Shown here piece after piece: positions 17,348 through 26,596 of a stretch of 64,000 nt of DNA (position 1 is the first letter of the stretch; every line of letters begins with the position of its first letter). A program made the translations under genes and the position numbers. The stretch is taken from the NCBI RefSeq assembly GCF_004005965.1, contig NZ_SACY01000001.1, positions 737,366 through 801,365 of the forward strand. The letters are read 5' to 3'. The stretch comes from Sandaracinomonas limnophila (lineage in GTDB: Bacteria; Bacteroidota; Bacteroidia; Cytophagales; Spirosomataceae). The notes under the pieces were generated by a model. It did no database searches, was not told the origin of the DNA, and was given only the letters and a program-made list of their open reading frames with translations.

Positions 17348-18535
17348 ATGCAATCGGTTTCTAATTACAATTTTTCTGGCAAAAAAGCCTTAGTTCGTGT
17401 AGATTTCAATGTTCCATTAAACGATCGTTTCGAAATTACAGATGATACGCGTATTAAAGCTACTATTCCAACCATTGAGAAAATCTTAAAAGATGGTGGT
17501 TCAGTAATTTTAATGTCACATTTAGGCAGACCAAAAGATGGTCCAACTGAAAAATATTCATTGAAACACTTAGTTACTCCACTTTCTATTGTTTTTGGAG
17601 TACAGGTAAAATTTGCGACAGATTGTATTGGAGATGATGCAGTAGAATTAGCAGAAGCTTTAAAACCAGGAGAGATTCTTTTATTGGAAAACCTTCGTTT
17701 TTACAAAGAAGAAGAAAAAGGTGATGTTGATTTTGCTAAGAAATTAGCTCGTTTGGGAGATGTTTGGGTTAATGACGCATTTGGTACTGCACACCGTGCA
17801 CACGCCTCTACGGCAGTAGTTGGACAATTCTTCAACGAAAAAGTTAGTGGTTATGTAATGCAAGCTGAACTTGACAATGCGAAGAAAATTTTAGAAAACG
17901 CAGAAAGACCATTTACAGCTATTATGGGAGGTTCTAAAATCTCAGATAAGATTTTAATTATTGAGCAGTTATTAGATAAAGTAGATAATTTAATCATTGG
18001 CGGAGGTATGACTTATACCTTTACTCTAGCCGAAGGTGGTAAAATTGGAAAATCAATTTGCGAGCCCGATAAGGTTGAATTAGCAAAATCATTACTAGAA
18101 AAAGCAAAAGCTAAAGGTGTAAAATTATATATGCCAGTTGATAATGTTTGCGCAGATGATTTCAACAACAATGCAAATCGCCAAACAGTTACTACAGGTG
18201 AAATTCCTGACGGATGGGAAGGTTTAGATATCGGTCCAAAATCAGTAGAATTATTCCAAAAAGTAGTTGCTGAGTCAAAAACAATCCTTTGGAATGGTCC
18301 AATGGGTGTTTTTGAATTCCCTAATTTCGCGATTGGAACCAACGCTATTGCAGATGCTGTAGTTAAAGCAACGGAAGAAAATGGCGCATTTAGCTTAATT
18401 GGTGGTGGCGACTCAGCTTCTGCAGTGAACAATGCTGGTTATGGCGACCGTGTTTCCTATGTTTCAACTGGCGGTGGTGCTTTATTGGAATACATGGAAG
18501 GTAAAGTATTGCCAGGGGTAGCAGCTTTGGAATAA
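17348..18535 (+). CDS. pgk: Phosphoglycerate kinase
   Basis: The 395-residue glycolytic enzyme has the substrate-binding motifs [30 protein letters not shown] and [13 protein letters not shown], and the nucleotide-site segments [10 protein letters not shown] and [10 protein letters not shown]. It is monocistronic, with a candidate promoter upstream. The stop codon (GAATAA) merges into a TTAATTG heptamer array that precedes a conventional terminator. Confidence 0.98.
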   Translation: MQSVSNYNFSGKKALVRVDFNVPLNDRFEITDDTRIKATIPTIEKILKDGGSVILMSHLGRPKDGPTEKYSLKHLVTPLSIVFGVQVKFATDCIGDDAVELAEALKPGEILLLENLRFYKEEEKGDVDFAKKLARLGDVWVNDAFGTAHRAHASTAVVGQFFNEKVSGYVMQAELDNAKKILENAERPFTAIMGGSKISDKILIIEQLLDKVDNLIIGGGMTYTFTLAEGGKIGKSICEPDKVELAKSLLEKAKAKGVKLYMPVDNVCADDFNNNANRQTVTTGEIPDGWEGLDIGPKSVELFQKVVAESKTILWNGPMGVFEFPNFAIGTNAIADAVVKATEENGAFSLIGGGDSASAVNNAGYGDRVSYVSTGGGALLEYMEGKVLPGVAALE

Positions 18536-18625
18536 TTGTTAATGGTTAATGGTTAATTGTTAATTATTAATTGTTAATGGTTAATGGTTAATTGTTAATT
18601 ATTAATTGTTAATGGTTAATGGTTT
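18533..18625. repeat. TTAATTG/TTAATGG heptamer array after pgk
   Basis: About thirteen degenerate 7-nt units (GTTAATT, GTTAATG, ATTAATT) run head to tail from the pgk stop codon. A higher-order block of about 49 nt is repeated nearly twice. Confidence 0.9.
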
Positions 18626-18642
18626 ATAAAAAATAATTGTGA

Positions 18643-18671
18643 AAGTGGGGTATTTATGCTCCACTTTTTTT
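18643..18671 (+). terminator. Intrinsic terminator downstream of pgk
   Basis: The stem AAGTGGGG/CTCCACTT (one G-T pair) with an 8-nt loop is followed by a run of T. Confidence 0.85.
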
Positions 18672-18702
18672 ATTTACTATTAAATTAGGTAAATTGAATA
18701 CC

Positions 18703-18770
18703 ATAATTGTTAATTGAAATTCTTCAAAAACAATTAACAATTAACAATTAACAATTAACAATTAACAATT
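18703..18770. repeat. Inverted TTAATTG array in front of murF-alr
   Basis: A short TAATTGTTAATTG unit is followed by about six AATTAAC/CAATTAA units, the reverse complement of the pgk array. The array ends six bases before the murF-alr ATG. The two arrays flank the pgk terminator as inverted repeats. Confidence 0.88.
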
Positions 18771-18775
18771 AGTAA

Positions 18776-21211
18776 ATGCATCTCCTCTCCCGCTTCATAA
18801 GCTTAGATTCCCGACAAATAAATGACCCGGCACAAACGGCATTTTTTGCAATTAAGGGGATACATCACGATGGACATCAGTTTATTGAACAATTATACAA
18901 AAGAGGAGTTCGTGAGTTTGTGGTTGAGGAGGATTCATGGAATTCAAATCTGATCAAAAAGGCAGAAAAATGGCAAGGGGTTTCAATTTATGTAGTAGAA
19001 AATAGTATTCAAGCCCTACAACAAATTGCCAAAAATCATAGAGATCGTTTTCACATACCAATTGTAGGAATTACTGGATCTAATGGAAAAACCACAATTA
19101 AAGAGTGGTTAGGGCAAATTTTAGCCGTAAATTATTCGGTAATTAAAAATCCCAAAAGCTTTAATTCGCAAATTGGAGTTCCCTTATCTGTTTGGAATAT
19201 TAAACCAGAACACAACATTGGGATTTTTGAGGCAGGTATTTCAAAACCTGGTGAAATGGCACATTTGGAAGAAATTTTACATCCGGAATGGGGAATTTTA
19301 AGCAATATTGGTGAAGCGCATGGCCAAAATTTCAAGTCTGAAAAAGAAAAACTTCAGGAAAAATTATTGTTGTTTACCAATTCAAAAAAATTAATCTTCC
19401 GAGATAAAAATGGCCTTAAAAACCAAATTAAAGACTTTTTCAAAGATAAAAATCCCGAATTAGAATTAATTAGTTGGAATACAGAAGATCCGCAAAATGG
19501 AATTTATGTCCATAGAAAATTAGAAAAAAATCTTTGTCATTTGCGCTTCAAAAAAGCCACTCAAACCGAGGTCTTTCTTGAACTGAGTATTCCATTTATA
19601 GATGAAGCATCCATTGAAAACTGCTGCCATTGTGCAATTTTGGCACATTATTTAGGATTAAATCAACAACAAATCCAACAACAATTCCGATTAATCAAAT
19701 CCATTTCAATGCGCCTAGAGCTCAAAGAAGGACTTCGAAATAATCAATTAATTGATGATTCGTATAATAACGATTTAGATGGTTTCAAATTAGCTTTACC
19801 CCTACTTCAAAATACGCATAAAAAGAAAAAAGTTATTATTTTTTCTGACTTACTTGAATCAGGGCTAAAGGATGAGATATTATATGCAACCATTGCTCAA
19901 CAGCTTTCAAATACTACGATAGATCAAATAATAGGCGTAGGTGAAAAACTATACAAATTTCAAAAACTATTTAAATCGATTAAAGTATTTCAAACAACCC
20001 AAGAACTCATTTCCAATGGCATTTTGAATCAATTACATGATTCAGCCATTTTAATTAAAGGAGCAAGAAAATACAGTTTTGAAAAATTAAGCAATCTTTT
20101 AGAAAAAAAGACTCATTGTACGCAACTTGAGATAAATTTAAATGCATTACAACATAATTTAAGGTATTACAAAGAAAGCATTGGACAAGAAACCAAATTG
20201 ATGGGAATGGTCAAAGCTTTTGCATACGGCACTGGCTCTGTAGAAATAGCAGGAATACTTCAAAATCAAGGAATTGATTACTTAACAGTTGCGTACACAG
20301 ATGAAGGCGTAGAACTAAGAAAAAATGGCATTTACACACCCATTATGGTGATGAATCCACAGGTAAACGACTTTGATGTGCTAACCGAATATGGTTTAGA
20401 ACCAGAAATCTACAATTTTGGACTTTTACGAGCTATTGATGAGTATAGTACAAGTACAGGAAAAAACATAAAAGTCCATATAAAAATTGATACGGGAATG
20501 AAGCGATTAGGCTTTGACGAAGATCAATTCGAAGATTTATGTTACGAATTACAACAAATGCCACAAATATGGGTGGTAAGTATTTTAAGTCATTTAGTAG
20601 GTTCAGAAAGTGAAAAACATCGAGATTTCACCGAAAAACAAATCAATTTATTCCAAAAAGCAGGTAATTTAATAGCTCAAGCAATTGGTTATCAACCCTT
20701 GATGCACATTGCCAACTCTGCTGCAATACAGAATTACCCAAATGCGCGCTTTGATATGGTCCGTTTAGGTATTAGTTTATATGGTATTAGTTACAAAGAG
20801 GAAGAAAAAAAGATTTTAGAACCAGTTTTGAAACTAAAAACATACATATCACAGATAAAAAACATCAAAGAGGAGGAAACGATAGGCTATGGTAGAAGAG
20901 GAAAATTAGAAGGAGCGGGAAGAATAGCAACCTTAGCCCTAGGCTATGCAGATGGGTACTCGAGAAAACTCGGAATGGGTATTGGACACTTTGAAATTAA
21001 TGGTATTTTGTGCCCAACTGTAGGGTCTATTTGTATGGACATGTGTATGGTCGATATTACTCATTTACCCAAAGTAAAAGAAGGTGATGAGGCCATTGCC
21101 TTTGGCGGAAAAGTACAAATTTATGATTTAGCAAAACAAGCTGAAACAATCCCCTATGAATTGATGACAGGAATTAGTGATCGGGTGAAGAGGGTGTATG
21201 TGAGGGAGTGA
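18776..21211 (+). CDS. Fused MurF (UDP-MurNAc-tripeptide:D-Ala-D-Ala ligase) and alanine racemase
   Basis: The 811-residue bifunctional cytosolic enzyme supplies and adds D-alanine for peptidoglycan. The MurF part (about 1-440) has LDSRQINDPAQTAFFAIKG, the ATP loop GITGSNGKTTIKEW (98-111) and NPKSFNSQIGVPLS. The Alr part (about 447-811) has the PLP lysine in MGMVKAFAYGTGS, then IKIDTGMKRLGF, RLGISLYGISY and LGYADGYSRKLG. This fusion is typical of Bacteroidota. The protein seems to lack roughly 20-30 residues at the N-terminus: an in-frame TAA directly precedes the ATG, and the DNA upstream is heptamer repeat. The UDP-binding DSR is kept. Confidence 0.93.
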   Translation: MHLLSRFISLDSRQINDPAQTAFFAIKGIHHDGHQFIEQLYKRGVREFVVEEDSWNSNLIKKAEKWQGVSIYVVENSIQALQQIAKNHRDRFHIPIVGITGSNGKTTIKEWLGQILAVNYSVIKNPKSFNSQIGVPLSVWNIKPEHNIGIFEAGISKPGEMAHLEEILHPEWGILSNIGEAHGQNFKSEKEKLQEKLLLFTNSKKLIFRDKNGLKNQIKDFFKDKNPELELISWNTEDPQNGIYVHRKLEKNLCHLRFKKATQTEVFLELSIPFIDEASIENCCHCAILAHYLGLNQQQIQQQFRLIKSISMRLELKEGLRNNQLIDDSYNNDLDGFKLALPLLQNTHKKKKVIIFSDLLESGLKDEILYATIAQQLSNTTIDQIIGVGEKLYKFQKLFKSIKVFQTTQELISNGILNQLHDSAILIKGARKYSFEKLSNLLEKKTHCTQLEINLNALQHNLRYYKESIGQETKLMGMVKAFAYGTGSVEIAGILQNQGIDYLTVAYTDEGVELRKNGIYTPIMVMNPQVNDFDVLTEYGLEPEIYNFGLLRAIDEYSTSTGKNIKVHIKIDTGMKRLGFDEDQFEDLCYELQQMPQIWVVSILSHLVGSESEKHRDFTEKQINLFQKAGNLIAQAIGYQPLMHIANSAAIQNYPNARFDMVRLGISLYGISYKEEEKKILEPVLKLKTYISQIKNIKEEETIGYGRRGKLEGAGRIATLALGYADGYSRKLGMGIGHFEINGILCPTVGSICMDMCMVDITHLPKVKEGDEAIAFGGKVQIYDLAKQAETIPYELMTGISDRVKRVYVRE

Positions 21212-21258
21212 AAAGTGAAAAGTGGAGAGTTGAAAGTTGAAAGTGAAAAGTGAAAAAT
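21208..21258. repeat. GTGAAAA/GTTGAAA heptamer array
   Basis: About seven units of the form GTGRAAA or GTTGAAA begin at the stop codon of murF-alr. The same family, in longer form, lies inside sucB at 38611-38690. Confidence 0.88.
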
Positions 21259-21264
21259 TAGTGG

Positions 21265-21309
21265 CAACCCTTGTGGTTGTCATTAAAAAAAATACAACCC
21301 TAGTGGTTG
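21265..21309. repeat. Pair of REP-like palindromes (CAACC...GGTTG)
   Basis: CAACCCTTGTGGTTG (21265-21279) and CAACCCTAGTGGTTG (21295-21309) are separated by 15 nt of mostly A. The first is identical to the core inside waaA. Confidence 0.78.
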
Positions 21310-21387
21310 CTGAAAAATTTTGAGTTATGTGTTATGGTTCCAGAGCATGTTGAAGAATGAATAATTAGATCCCCGATAAATTACTAT

Positions 21388-21416
21388 AAGTCTGAAAAGA
21401 AATTCAGACTTTTTTT
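21388..21416 (+). terminator. Intrinsic terminator downstream of murF-alr
   Basis: A perfect 9-bp stem, AAGTCTGAA/TTCAGACTT, with a 6-nt loop is followed by seven T. The 434-bp gap between murF-alr and the arsR-type gene holds only this terminator, the repeats listed here and an AT-rich stretch. I see no gene in it. Confidence 0.88.
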
Positions 21417-21552
21417 ATACCAAAATTATTATTTACCATTTTAACTAATTAATAATTTTTTATATTTAGCAAAAATACTAATTTAACATATTTATATTTA
21501 GCCAAAAAAGTAATTAATAATTTGAAATATGATTTAATCATCAAAGACTTCA

Positions 21553-21612
21553 CCTATAACCCATAACCTATAATTCATAACTCATAACTCATAATTTATA
21601 ATTTATAATTAA
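21553..21612. repeat. CATAACT/TATAATT heptamer array upstream of arsR-type gene
   Basis: About eight degenerate units (CATAACC, CATAACT, TATAATT), the reverse complement of the GTTATGR family, end about 33 bp before the regulator's start codon. This is one of the few arrays on the 5' side of a gene. Confidence 0.82.
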
Positions 21613-21624
21613 TTTTCCCTATCT

Positions 21625-21646
21625 TAGCTAAATAGATAATTAGCTA
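21625..21646. promoter_or_regulatory. Inverted repeat, likely ArsR-type operator
   Basis: The perfect 7-bp arms TAGCTAA (21625-21631) and TTAGCTA (21640-21646) are separated by 8 nt. The second arm ends on the A of the regulator's ATG. The position and dyad form suit autorepression by the ArsR-type protein, but binding is inferred. Confidence 0.6.
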
Positions 21647-22002
21647 TGTCGATTGAACAAATAACAAAGGCAATTGGGGATGAATCTAGAAAGAAAATTC
21701 TAGATCTTCTGACAGTGGGCGAATTACCCGCCACTGCCCTATTTGAGCAATTTGAGTATGCTGCCCCTACCATTTCTCGACACTTAAGCGTGTTGAAGGA
21801 AGCAGGATTAGTGAATACCCGCAGGGAGGGGGTGTTTATTTATTACAGCTTAAACAAGGAGACATTTAAGGAGTTAGAGGAATGGCTAGAAGCTTTTGTT
21901 CCAGTTAAAATTAAAGTCAAGCAAGAACGTACAGAAAGAGCTACTTCTCCCCGACCTCCCAAAAAAGAAAATACTTTTGATAAATTTCAGAGCGAGTTCT
22001 GA
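21646..22002 (+). CDS. ArsR/SmtB-type winged-helix transcriptional regulator
   Basis: The 118-residue regulator begins IEQITKAIGDESRKKILDLL and has the recognition region AAPTISRHLSVLKEAGLVNTRREG, then the wing VFIYYSLN. No CxC/CxxC metal site of the ArsR type is present (there is no Cys at all), so the signal is probably not a thiophilic metal bound at alpha-3. SdpR-like autorepressors are the closest style. The C-terminal tail (about 88-118) is basic and proline-rich. A dyad overlaps its start codon. The YciI-like gene follows by 20 bp. Confidence 0.85.
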   Translation: MSIEQITKAIGDESRKKILDLLTVGELPATALFEQFEYAAPTISRHLSVLKEAGLVNTRREGVFIYYSLNKETFKELEEWLEAFVPVKIKVKQERTERATSPRPPKKENTFDKFQSEF

Positions 22003-22022
22003 TATTAGAAAAATACAATTTT

Positions 22023-22358
22023 ATGCAACGATTTGTTTTCATTATTCGAGGGCCTGTTAAAGGAATTTCTACAGAAGAAATTCTTGCCAATGAGCAGGAA
22101 TTAGAAAAAATTAGGGAGTGGCTCAAGGGACTAAAACAAACCTACCAAGATATGCTTTTTCAAAAATTAGGTGCCCCTCAACAGGTGCTTAGTCAAAGCG
22201 GAACAATTGAAAACACTTTACTGAAAATTATAGATGGCGGAGAAATTTCTCAAATAGTTACGCTCATCTTACATTCTTGGGAAGATGCTCAAAAAATTGC
22301 ACATTCCTTCCCATTTCCTAGTACTTATTACACATTAGAGCTACGAGAGCTCATTTAG
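22023..22358 (+). CDS. Small YciI/DGPF-like alpha-beta protein, function unknown
   Basis: The 111-residue protein starts with a beta strand and turn (MQRFVFIIRGPVKGISTEEI). It continues with a helical segment (EQELEKIREWLKGLKQTY) and later a strand-helix (VTLILHSWEDAQKIAHSFPF). The layout resembles YCII-related (DGPF) domain proteins, which are ferredoxin-like folds often paired with regulators. The catalytic His-Asp pair of YciI is not obvious. It is likely co-transcribed with the ArsR-type regulator. The family call is tentative. Confidence 0.6.
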   Translation: MQRFVFIIRGPVKGISTEEILANEQELEKIREWLKGLKQTYQDMLFQKLGAPQQVLSQSGTIENTLLKIIDGGEISQIVTLILHSWEDAQKIAHSFPFPSTYYTLELRELI

Positions 22359-22361
22359 ATC

Positions 22362-22397
22362 AAAAAAAGGGCTTAAATCTAAGATTTGAGCCCTTTT
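22362..22397. terminator. Bidirectional terminator, YciI-like gene/fumC
   Basis: The long stem AAAAGGGCTTAAATC/GATTTGAGCCCTTTT with a 3-nt loop has an A-run on the left and a T-run on the right. It serves both convergent genes. Confidence 0.85.
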
Positions 22398-22434
22398 GCT
22401 TGACAATCGACGAGAATCGATTATTCTGTACTTC

Positions 22435-23838
22435 TTATAAGTTAATTTCGCCTACCATATTCTCAGGACGTACCCACTGATCAAATTCTTCAGCTGTTAA
22501 ATAGCCTAATGCGATGGCTGTTTCTTTTAAGGTAGATCCGTTCTTATGTGCAGTTTGAGCAATTTCAGCAGCTTTGTAATAACCAATCTTCGTATTCAAT
22601 GCCGTAACCAACATTAATGAGTTATTTACGTGCTTGGTAATGTTTTCATACAAAGGCTCAATACCAACAGCACATTTATCATTAAATGCCACACAAACAT
22701 CCCCTATCAATCGAGCTGAATGCAAGAAATTATAAATCATAACTGGTTTGAAAACATTCAATTCAAAATGACCGTTTGATCCACCAATATTAATAGCTAC
22801 ATCATTTCCCATCACTTGAGCAGCAACCATGGTCATTGCCTCACACTGGGTTGGATTAACTTTACCTGGCATAATGGATGAACCAGGTTCATTATCTGGA
22901 ATAAAAATCTCACCAATACCTGAACGAGGTCCAGAAGAAAGCATGCGAATATCATTTCCAATCTTCATTAAACTAACCGCAACCGTTTTTAAAGCACCAT
23001 GTGCCTCAACAATCGCATCATGGGCTGCTAATGCCTCAAATTTATTTTCAGCTGTACGGAAAGGCAAACCTGTCAAAGCGGCAATATGCTTTGCAACATT
23101 CTCAGAATACCCTTTGGGTGTATTGATTCCAGTTCCAACGGCAGTTCCACCCAATGCTAGTTCTGATAAATGCTCTAATGTGTTGTTTATTGCCTTTAAA
23201 CCATGATTTAATTGCGAAACATAGCCCGAAAACTCTAGTCCTAAAGTCAATGGCGTAGCATCCATAAAGTGCGTTCTACCAATCTTAACAACATCTTTAA
23301 AGGCTTTTGCCTTCGCAGCCAGGGTATCACGTAATTTCGTAATTCCTGGAATAGTAGTTTCCATCAAAATCTTATATGCAGCAATGTGCATTGCTGTTGG
23401 AAAGGTATCATTAGACGATTGCGACTTATTTACATCGTCATTCGGATGAACAAATTTTGTTTCATCTAATAAATTCCCGCCGTTAATAACGTGAGCACGG
23501 TAGGCAATCACCTCATTACAGTTCATATTCGACTGTGTTCCTGAACCTGTTTGCCAAACCACTAATGGGAATTGATCTGCCCATTGTCCTTCTAAAATTT
23601 CATCACAAACCTGAGCAATTAAATTCTTCTTACTTTCCTCTAAAACACCTGCCTCAAAATTGGTAATTGCAGCTGCTTTTTTCAAATAAGCAAAGGCCTT
23701 AATAATCTCCTTTGGCATTTTATTGATATCCTGTGCAATTGGAAAATTTTCAATTGAACGCTGAGTCTGTGCTCCCCAATACACATGAGCAGGCACCTGC
23801 ACCTTTCCCATTGTATCTTTTTCTATTCTATATTCCAT
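22435..23838 (-). CDS. fumC: Class II fumarate hydratase
   Basis: The 467-residue TCA-cycle enzyme converts fumarate to malate without an iron-sulfur cluster. Motifs are [49 protein letters not shown] and the family signature [15 protein letters not shown] with the catalytic serine. It is monocistronic, with a candidate -7 box upstream and a hairpin downstream. Confidence 0.97.
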   Translation of the reverse strand: MEYRIEKDTMGKVQVPAHVYWGAQTQRSIENFPIAQDINKMPKEIIKAFAYLKKAAAITNFEAGVLEESKKNLIAQVCDEILEGQWADQFPLVVWQTGSGTQSNMNCNEVIAYRAHVINGGNLLDETKFVHPNDDVNKSQSSNDTFPTAMHIAAYKILMETTIPGITKLRDTLAAKAKAFKDVVKIGRTHFMDATPLTLGLEFSGYVSQLNHGLKAINNTLEHLSELALGGTAVGTGINTPKGYSENVAKHIAALTGLPFRTAENKFEALAAHDAIVEAHGALKTVAVSLMKIGNDIRMLSSGPRSGIGEIFIPDNEPGSSIMPGKVNPTQCEAMTMVAAQVMGNDVAINIGGSNGHFELNVFKPVMIYNFLHSARLIGDVCVAFNDKCAVGIEPLYENITKHVNNSLMLVTALNTKIGYYKAAEIAQTAHKNGSTLKETAIALGYLTAEEFDQWVRPENMVGEINL

Positions 23839-23853
23839 GAATTATTTTTTCTA

Positions 23854-23876
23854 TAATTTTGTAAAACACAAAATTA
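23854..23876. promoter_or_regulatory. Overlapping divergent -7 boxes (fumC and ArsC-like gene)
   Basis: On the plus strand TAATTTTG (23854-23861) faces the ArsC-like gene. On the minus strand TAATTTTG (plus-strand CAAAATTA, 23869-23876) faces fumC. Both fit TAnnTTTG. Confidence 0.45.
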
Positions 23877-23916
23877 CATTCAAAATCCCTATTTTACCCA
23901 TAAAACCAAAAAAATA

Positions 23917-24267
23917 ATGCTTAAAATTTACGGAATTGCCAACTGCAACACAATGAAGAAAACCTTCGATTATTTAAAGGAAAAAGGGATACCTTTTGAA
24001 TTCCACGATTATAAAAAATTAGGTCTTGCAAAGGAGCAATTAGATACATTTATTAAGGTATTAGGAACCGAAGTTGTCCTAAATAAACAAGGTTTAACCT
24101 ACAAACAGTTAGACGATGCGACTAAGCAATCTTTGAATGATTTAAATACCTTAAAAACATTTTTACTTACAAAAACATCAGCCATAAAAAGACCAATTTT
24201 AGAACAAAATGGGCAATTTATGGCTGGGTTTGATTCAGTAAATTTAGATAGTTGGCTAACTATCTAA
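23917..24267 (+). CDS. ArsC/Spx/YffB-like thioredoxin-fold protein
   Basis: The 116-residue protein has the N-terminal motif YGIANCNTMKKTFDYL, where the single Cys (residue 10) matches the ArsC/YffB catalytic position. It also has the conserved KRPILEQNG segment near residue 91. YffB-type members are thought to act in thiol chemistry and are not proven arsenate reductases. No ars genes are nearby. Its stop overlaps the convergent ABC permease stop by four bases, so no terminator fits between them. Confidence 0.82.
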   Translation: MLKIYGIANCNTMKKTFDYLKEKGIPFEFHDYKKLGLAKEQLDTFIKVLGTEVVLNKQGLTYKQLDDATKQSLNDLNTLKTFLLTKTSAIKRPILEQNGQFMAGFDSVNLDSWLTI

Positions 24268-25589
24268 ATTTTATAAAACATCCATTTGCGTAATTCTTTC
24301 CAGGAGGCTTTTTTACCGTACATTAATATACCTACGCGGTAAATACGAGCGGAAATCCAAGAAATACCTAAAAACCCTATAATTAATAAGGCCATCGAAA
24401 GAATTAATTCCCAAACAGGAACACCAAAAGGAATACGAACAATCATATTCACGGGACTTGTTAAAGGGAAAATACTAGCCCAAAAAGCCAAAGTACTATC
24501 TGGCTCTTGCAGGGTAATTTGTGCTAAAAAGAAGGAAATGATAATAGGAATAGTAACAACCATTGTAAATTGCTGCGCCTCTGCAGGTGATTCAACAGCC
24601 GAACCAATGGCAGCAAAAATGGAGCTATACAACAAATATCCAAAGAGATAATAAAATAAAAAGGAAAACAAAACCAATGGAATATTGGTGTTATTCAGCA
24701 CATTATCCACCACCTTCATTACGTCCAATGAATCTGAATTAGCCATTTCATTTTGAACAATTTGTTGCTTTTCTTTTGGCATACTTTGAATTACTGCCTG
24801 AGTTTTCGGGTTTGTACCATTTATCTGAGTAGCTATTTGAGAAAATGAAAAAGTCAAAACTGCCCACAATAAAAACTGAGTAATTCCGACCAATCCAAGT
24901 CCCAAAATCTTACCCATCATTAATTGAAAAGGCTTTACAGATGAAATTAGTACTTCGATAATTCGACTACTTTTCTCTTCAATCACTCCATTCATAACTT
25001 GGGAACCATAGATCAATACAGTCAGATACAGAATAAAACCTAAAATACCTGAAAGTATCATGATTCCTCCAGAACTAGAATCTTTTTCGGCTCCTTCCTC
25101 AGAAATTACGACAGATTTACTTTTTATTTTAACTTGGGTATTTTCATAAATAGTCTTATTGATACCTGCCTTACTGAGCAATTCTTGTCGAACCTTACTT
25201 TGTACTAAATCCTCCAAATTTTCTTGTAAAATTAGGCTCATAGGCTTTTGAGAATAAAACTGAAGGCCTGTATTATTTTGCAAAATATCCTTAGATATCC
25301 ACATAATTGCGGAAACATCTTCTGGAATACCAGCTTTTTGAATTTGATTTTGCGACTTATTGACAAAGACAAATTCAAGTTCCCTATCTTTCAAATTCTC
25401 TTGATTAAATAAGCCACTTTGGTCTACCACCTCAATTTTCTTCACCTCCTTGTCGCGAGTGGCTAACCAAATGGGAATGGCATATATAGCAGTAAAAATC
25501 AAAGGAGTTAAAATGGAAGAAATCCAAAATGATTTTTTCTGAATTCGAGTTAAATATTCACGTTGAATAATGAGTAAAATCTTGTTCAT
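24264..25589 (-). CDS. ABC-2 type transporter permease (NatB/YhaP-like)
   Basis: The 441-residue membrane protein has an N-terminal helix (about 20-42), a large extracytoplasmic domain (about 45-175), then five to six membrane segments (SGILGFILYLTVLIYGSQVM, GLVGITQFLLWAVLTFSFSQ, IIGFLGISWISARIYR). This layout is that of the ABC-2 NatB/YhaP exporters. The substrate is unknown. It follows its ATPase gene by 4 bp. Confidence 0.88.
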   Translation of the reverse strand: MNKILLIIQREYLTRIQKKSFWISSILTPLIFTAIYAIPIWLATRDKEVKKIEVVDQSGLFNQENLKDRELEFVFVNKSQNQIQKAGIPEDVSAIMWISKDILQNNTGLQFYSQKPMSLILQENLEDLVQSKVRQELLSKAGINKTIYENTQVKIKSKSVVISEEGAEKDSSSGGIMILSGILGFILYLTVLIYGSQVMNGVIEEKSSRIIEVLISSVKPFQLMMGKILGLGLVGITQFLLWAVLTFSFSQIATQINGTNPKTQAVIQSMPKEKQQIVQNEMANSDSLDVMKVVDNVLNNTNIPLVLFSFLFYYLFGYLLYSSIFAAIGSAVESPAEAQQFTMVVTIPIIISFFLAQITLQEPDSTLAFWASIFPLTSPVNMIVRIPFGVPVWELILSMALLIIGFLGISWISARIYRVGILMYGKKASWKELRKWMFYKI

Positions 25590-25593
25590 TTGC

Positions 25594-26484
25594 TTAATTT
25601 TTAGGGTTAGAAACTACTTCAATAAAGATATCATTGAAACTTGGAATGATTTCGGCAAAAGCCAAAACTTCAACTTTTCCAATCAATTCTTGAAGCACTT
25701 GATTCGATGAAACACCTTGATTCATACGTATAGATGCGATTCCATTGAAATTAGACAACAATTCAAAGCTTGATCCGCTTTTCAATTCCCCTTTGTATTC
25801 AAGTTTATATTTGTGTTGTTTAAATTGATTTCGAATTTCATTTTTATTCCCAGACAAAACAACTTCCGACTTATTTATCAAGGCAATTTCATCACATAAC
25901 TCTTCAACAGATTCCATACGATGAGTTGAAAATATGATACTTGTCCCCTTTTCTTTTAAGGTCAAAATTTCATCCTTTAATAAATTGGCATTAATTGGGT
26001 CAAATCCGGAAAAAGGTTCATCTAAAATCAACAATTTGGGTTCATGCACAATGGTACTAATGAATTGAATCTTTTGTTGCATGCCTTTTGATAAATCATC
26101 GACTGGCTTTTCCCACCAATCTTTGATATCGAACTTGATAAACCATTTTTTTAATTGTTCTGTGGCATGGGATTTACTCATTCCCTTCAATTGAGCCAAG
26201 TAAAGTAATTGCTCCCCTACCTTCATTTTTTTATACAGGCCTCGCTCTTCAGGCAAGTAACCAATTTGTTCAATATGGGAAGGATTTAATTCAACTCCAT
26301 CAAATAGAATTGTCCCTATATCAGGCCCTGTAATTTGATTAATAATGCGAATGAGAGAGGTTTTTCCTGCACCATTTGGACCTAATAATCCAAATATTTT
26401 TCCCTGAGGAATTTCGAGATTAATGTTTTTTAAAGCAGTGTGGTTAGCGTAACTTTTAGAAACATCCTTAATTTTTAATATCAT
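25594..26484 (-). CDS. ABC transporter ATP-binding protein (NatA-like)
   Basis: The 296-residue ATPase has Walker A GLLGPNGAGKTSL, the Q-loop in GYLPEERGLYKKM, signature DLSKGMQQKIQF, Walker B LLILDEPFSGFDP and switch His in IIFSTHRMESVEE. The C-terminal extension (about 215-296) resembles the DUF4162 domain of NatA-type ATPases. It pairs with the downstream ABC-2 permease as an exporter of unknown substrate. Confidence 0.92.
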   Translation of the reverse strand: MILKIKDVSKSYANHTALKNINLEIPQGKIFGLLGPNGAGKTSLIRIINQITGPDIGTILFDGVELNPSHIEQIGYLPEERGLYKKMKVGEQLLYLAQLKGMSKSHATEQLKKWFIKFDIKDWWEKPVDDLSKGMQQKIQFISTIVHEPKLLILDEPFSGFDPINANLLKDEILTLKEKGTSIIFSTHRMESVEELCDEIALINKSEVVLSGNKNEIRNQFKQHKYKLEYKGELKSGSSFELLSNFNGIASIRMNQGVSSNQVLQELIGKVEVLAFAEIIPSFNDIFIEVVSNPKN

Positions 26485-26548
26485 GGTTCTATTTTTTTCG
26501 CAAACAACACAAAAAAATTACGAAAATCAATTCTAAATGTTGAACGGC

Positions 26549-26576
26549 AAAAAAAAAGGACAGCTGAGCTGTCCTT
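26549..26576 (-). terminator. Intrinsic terminator downstream of the Lys-rich gene
   Basis: On the minus strand the stem AAGGACAGCT/AGCTGTCCTT is followed by nine T. It separates the Lys-rich gene from the ABC genes. Confidence 0.88.
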
Positions 26577-26596
26577 GATATGATAATTTAACCTAA

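Noticed and set aside
18013..18432. 139-residue open frame on the minus strand inside pgk
   Set aside because: Antisense shadow of a well-conserved phosphoglycerate kinase frame, with no domain or signal pattern.
23917..24267. Arsenate resistance gene
   Set aside because: Only the ArsC/YffB fold and one Cys are visible. There is no arsB, acr3 or ars regulator nearby, and the ArsR-type gene at 21646 is separate and has no Cys.
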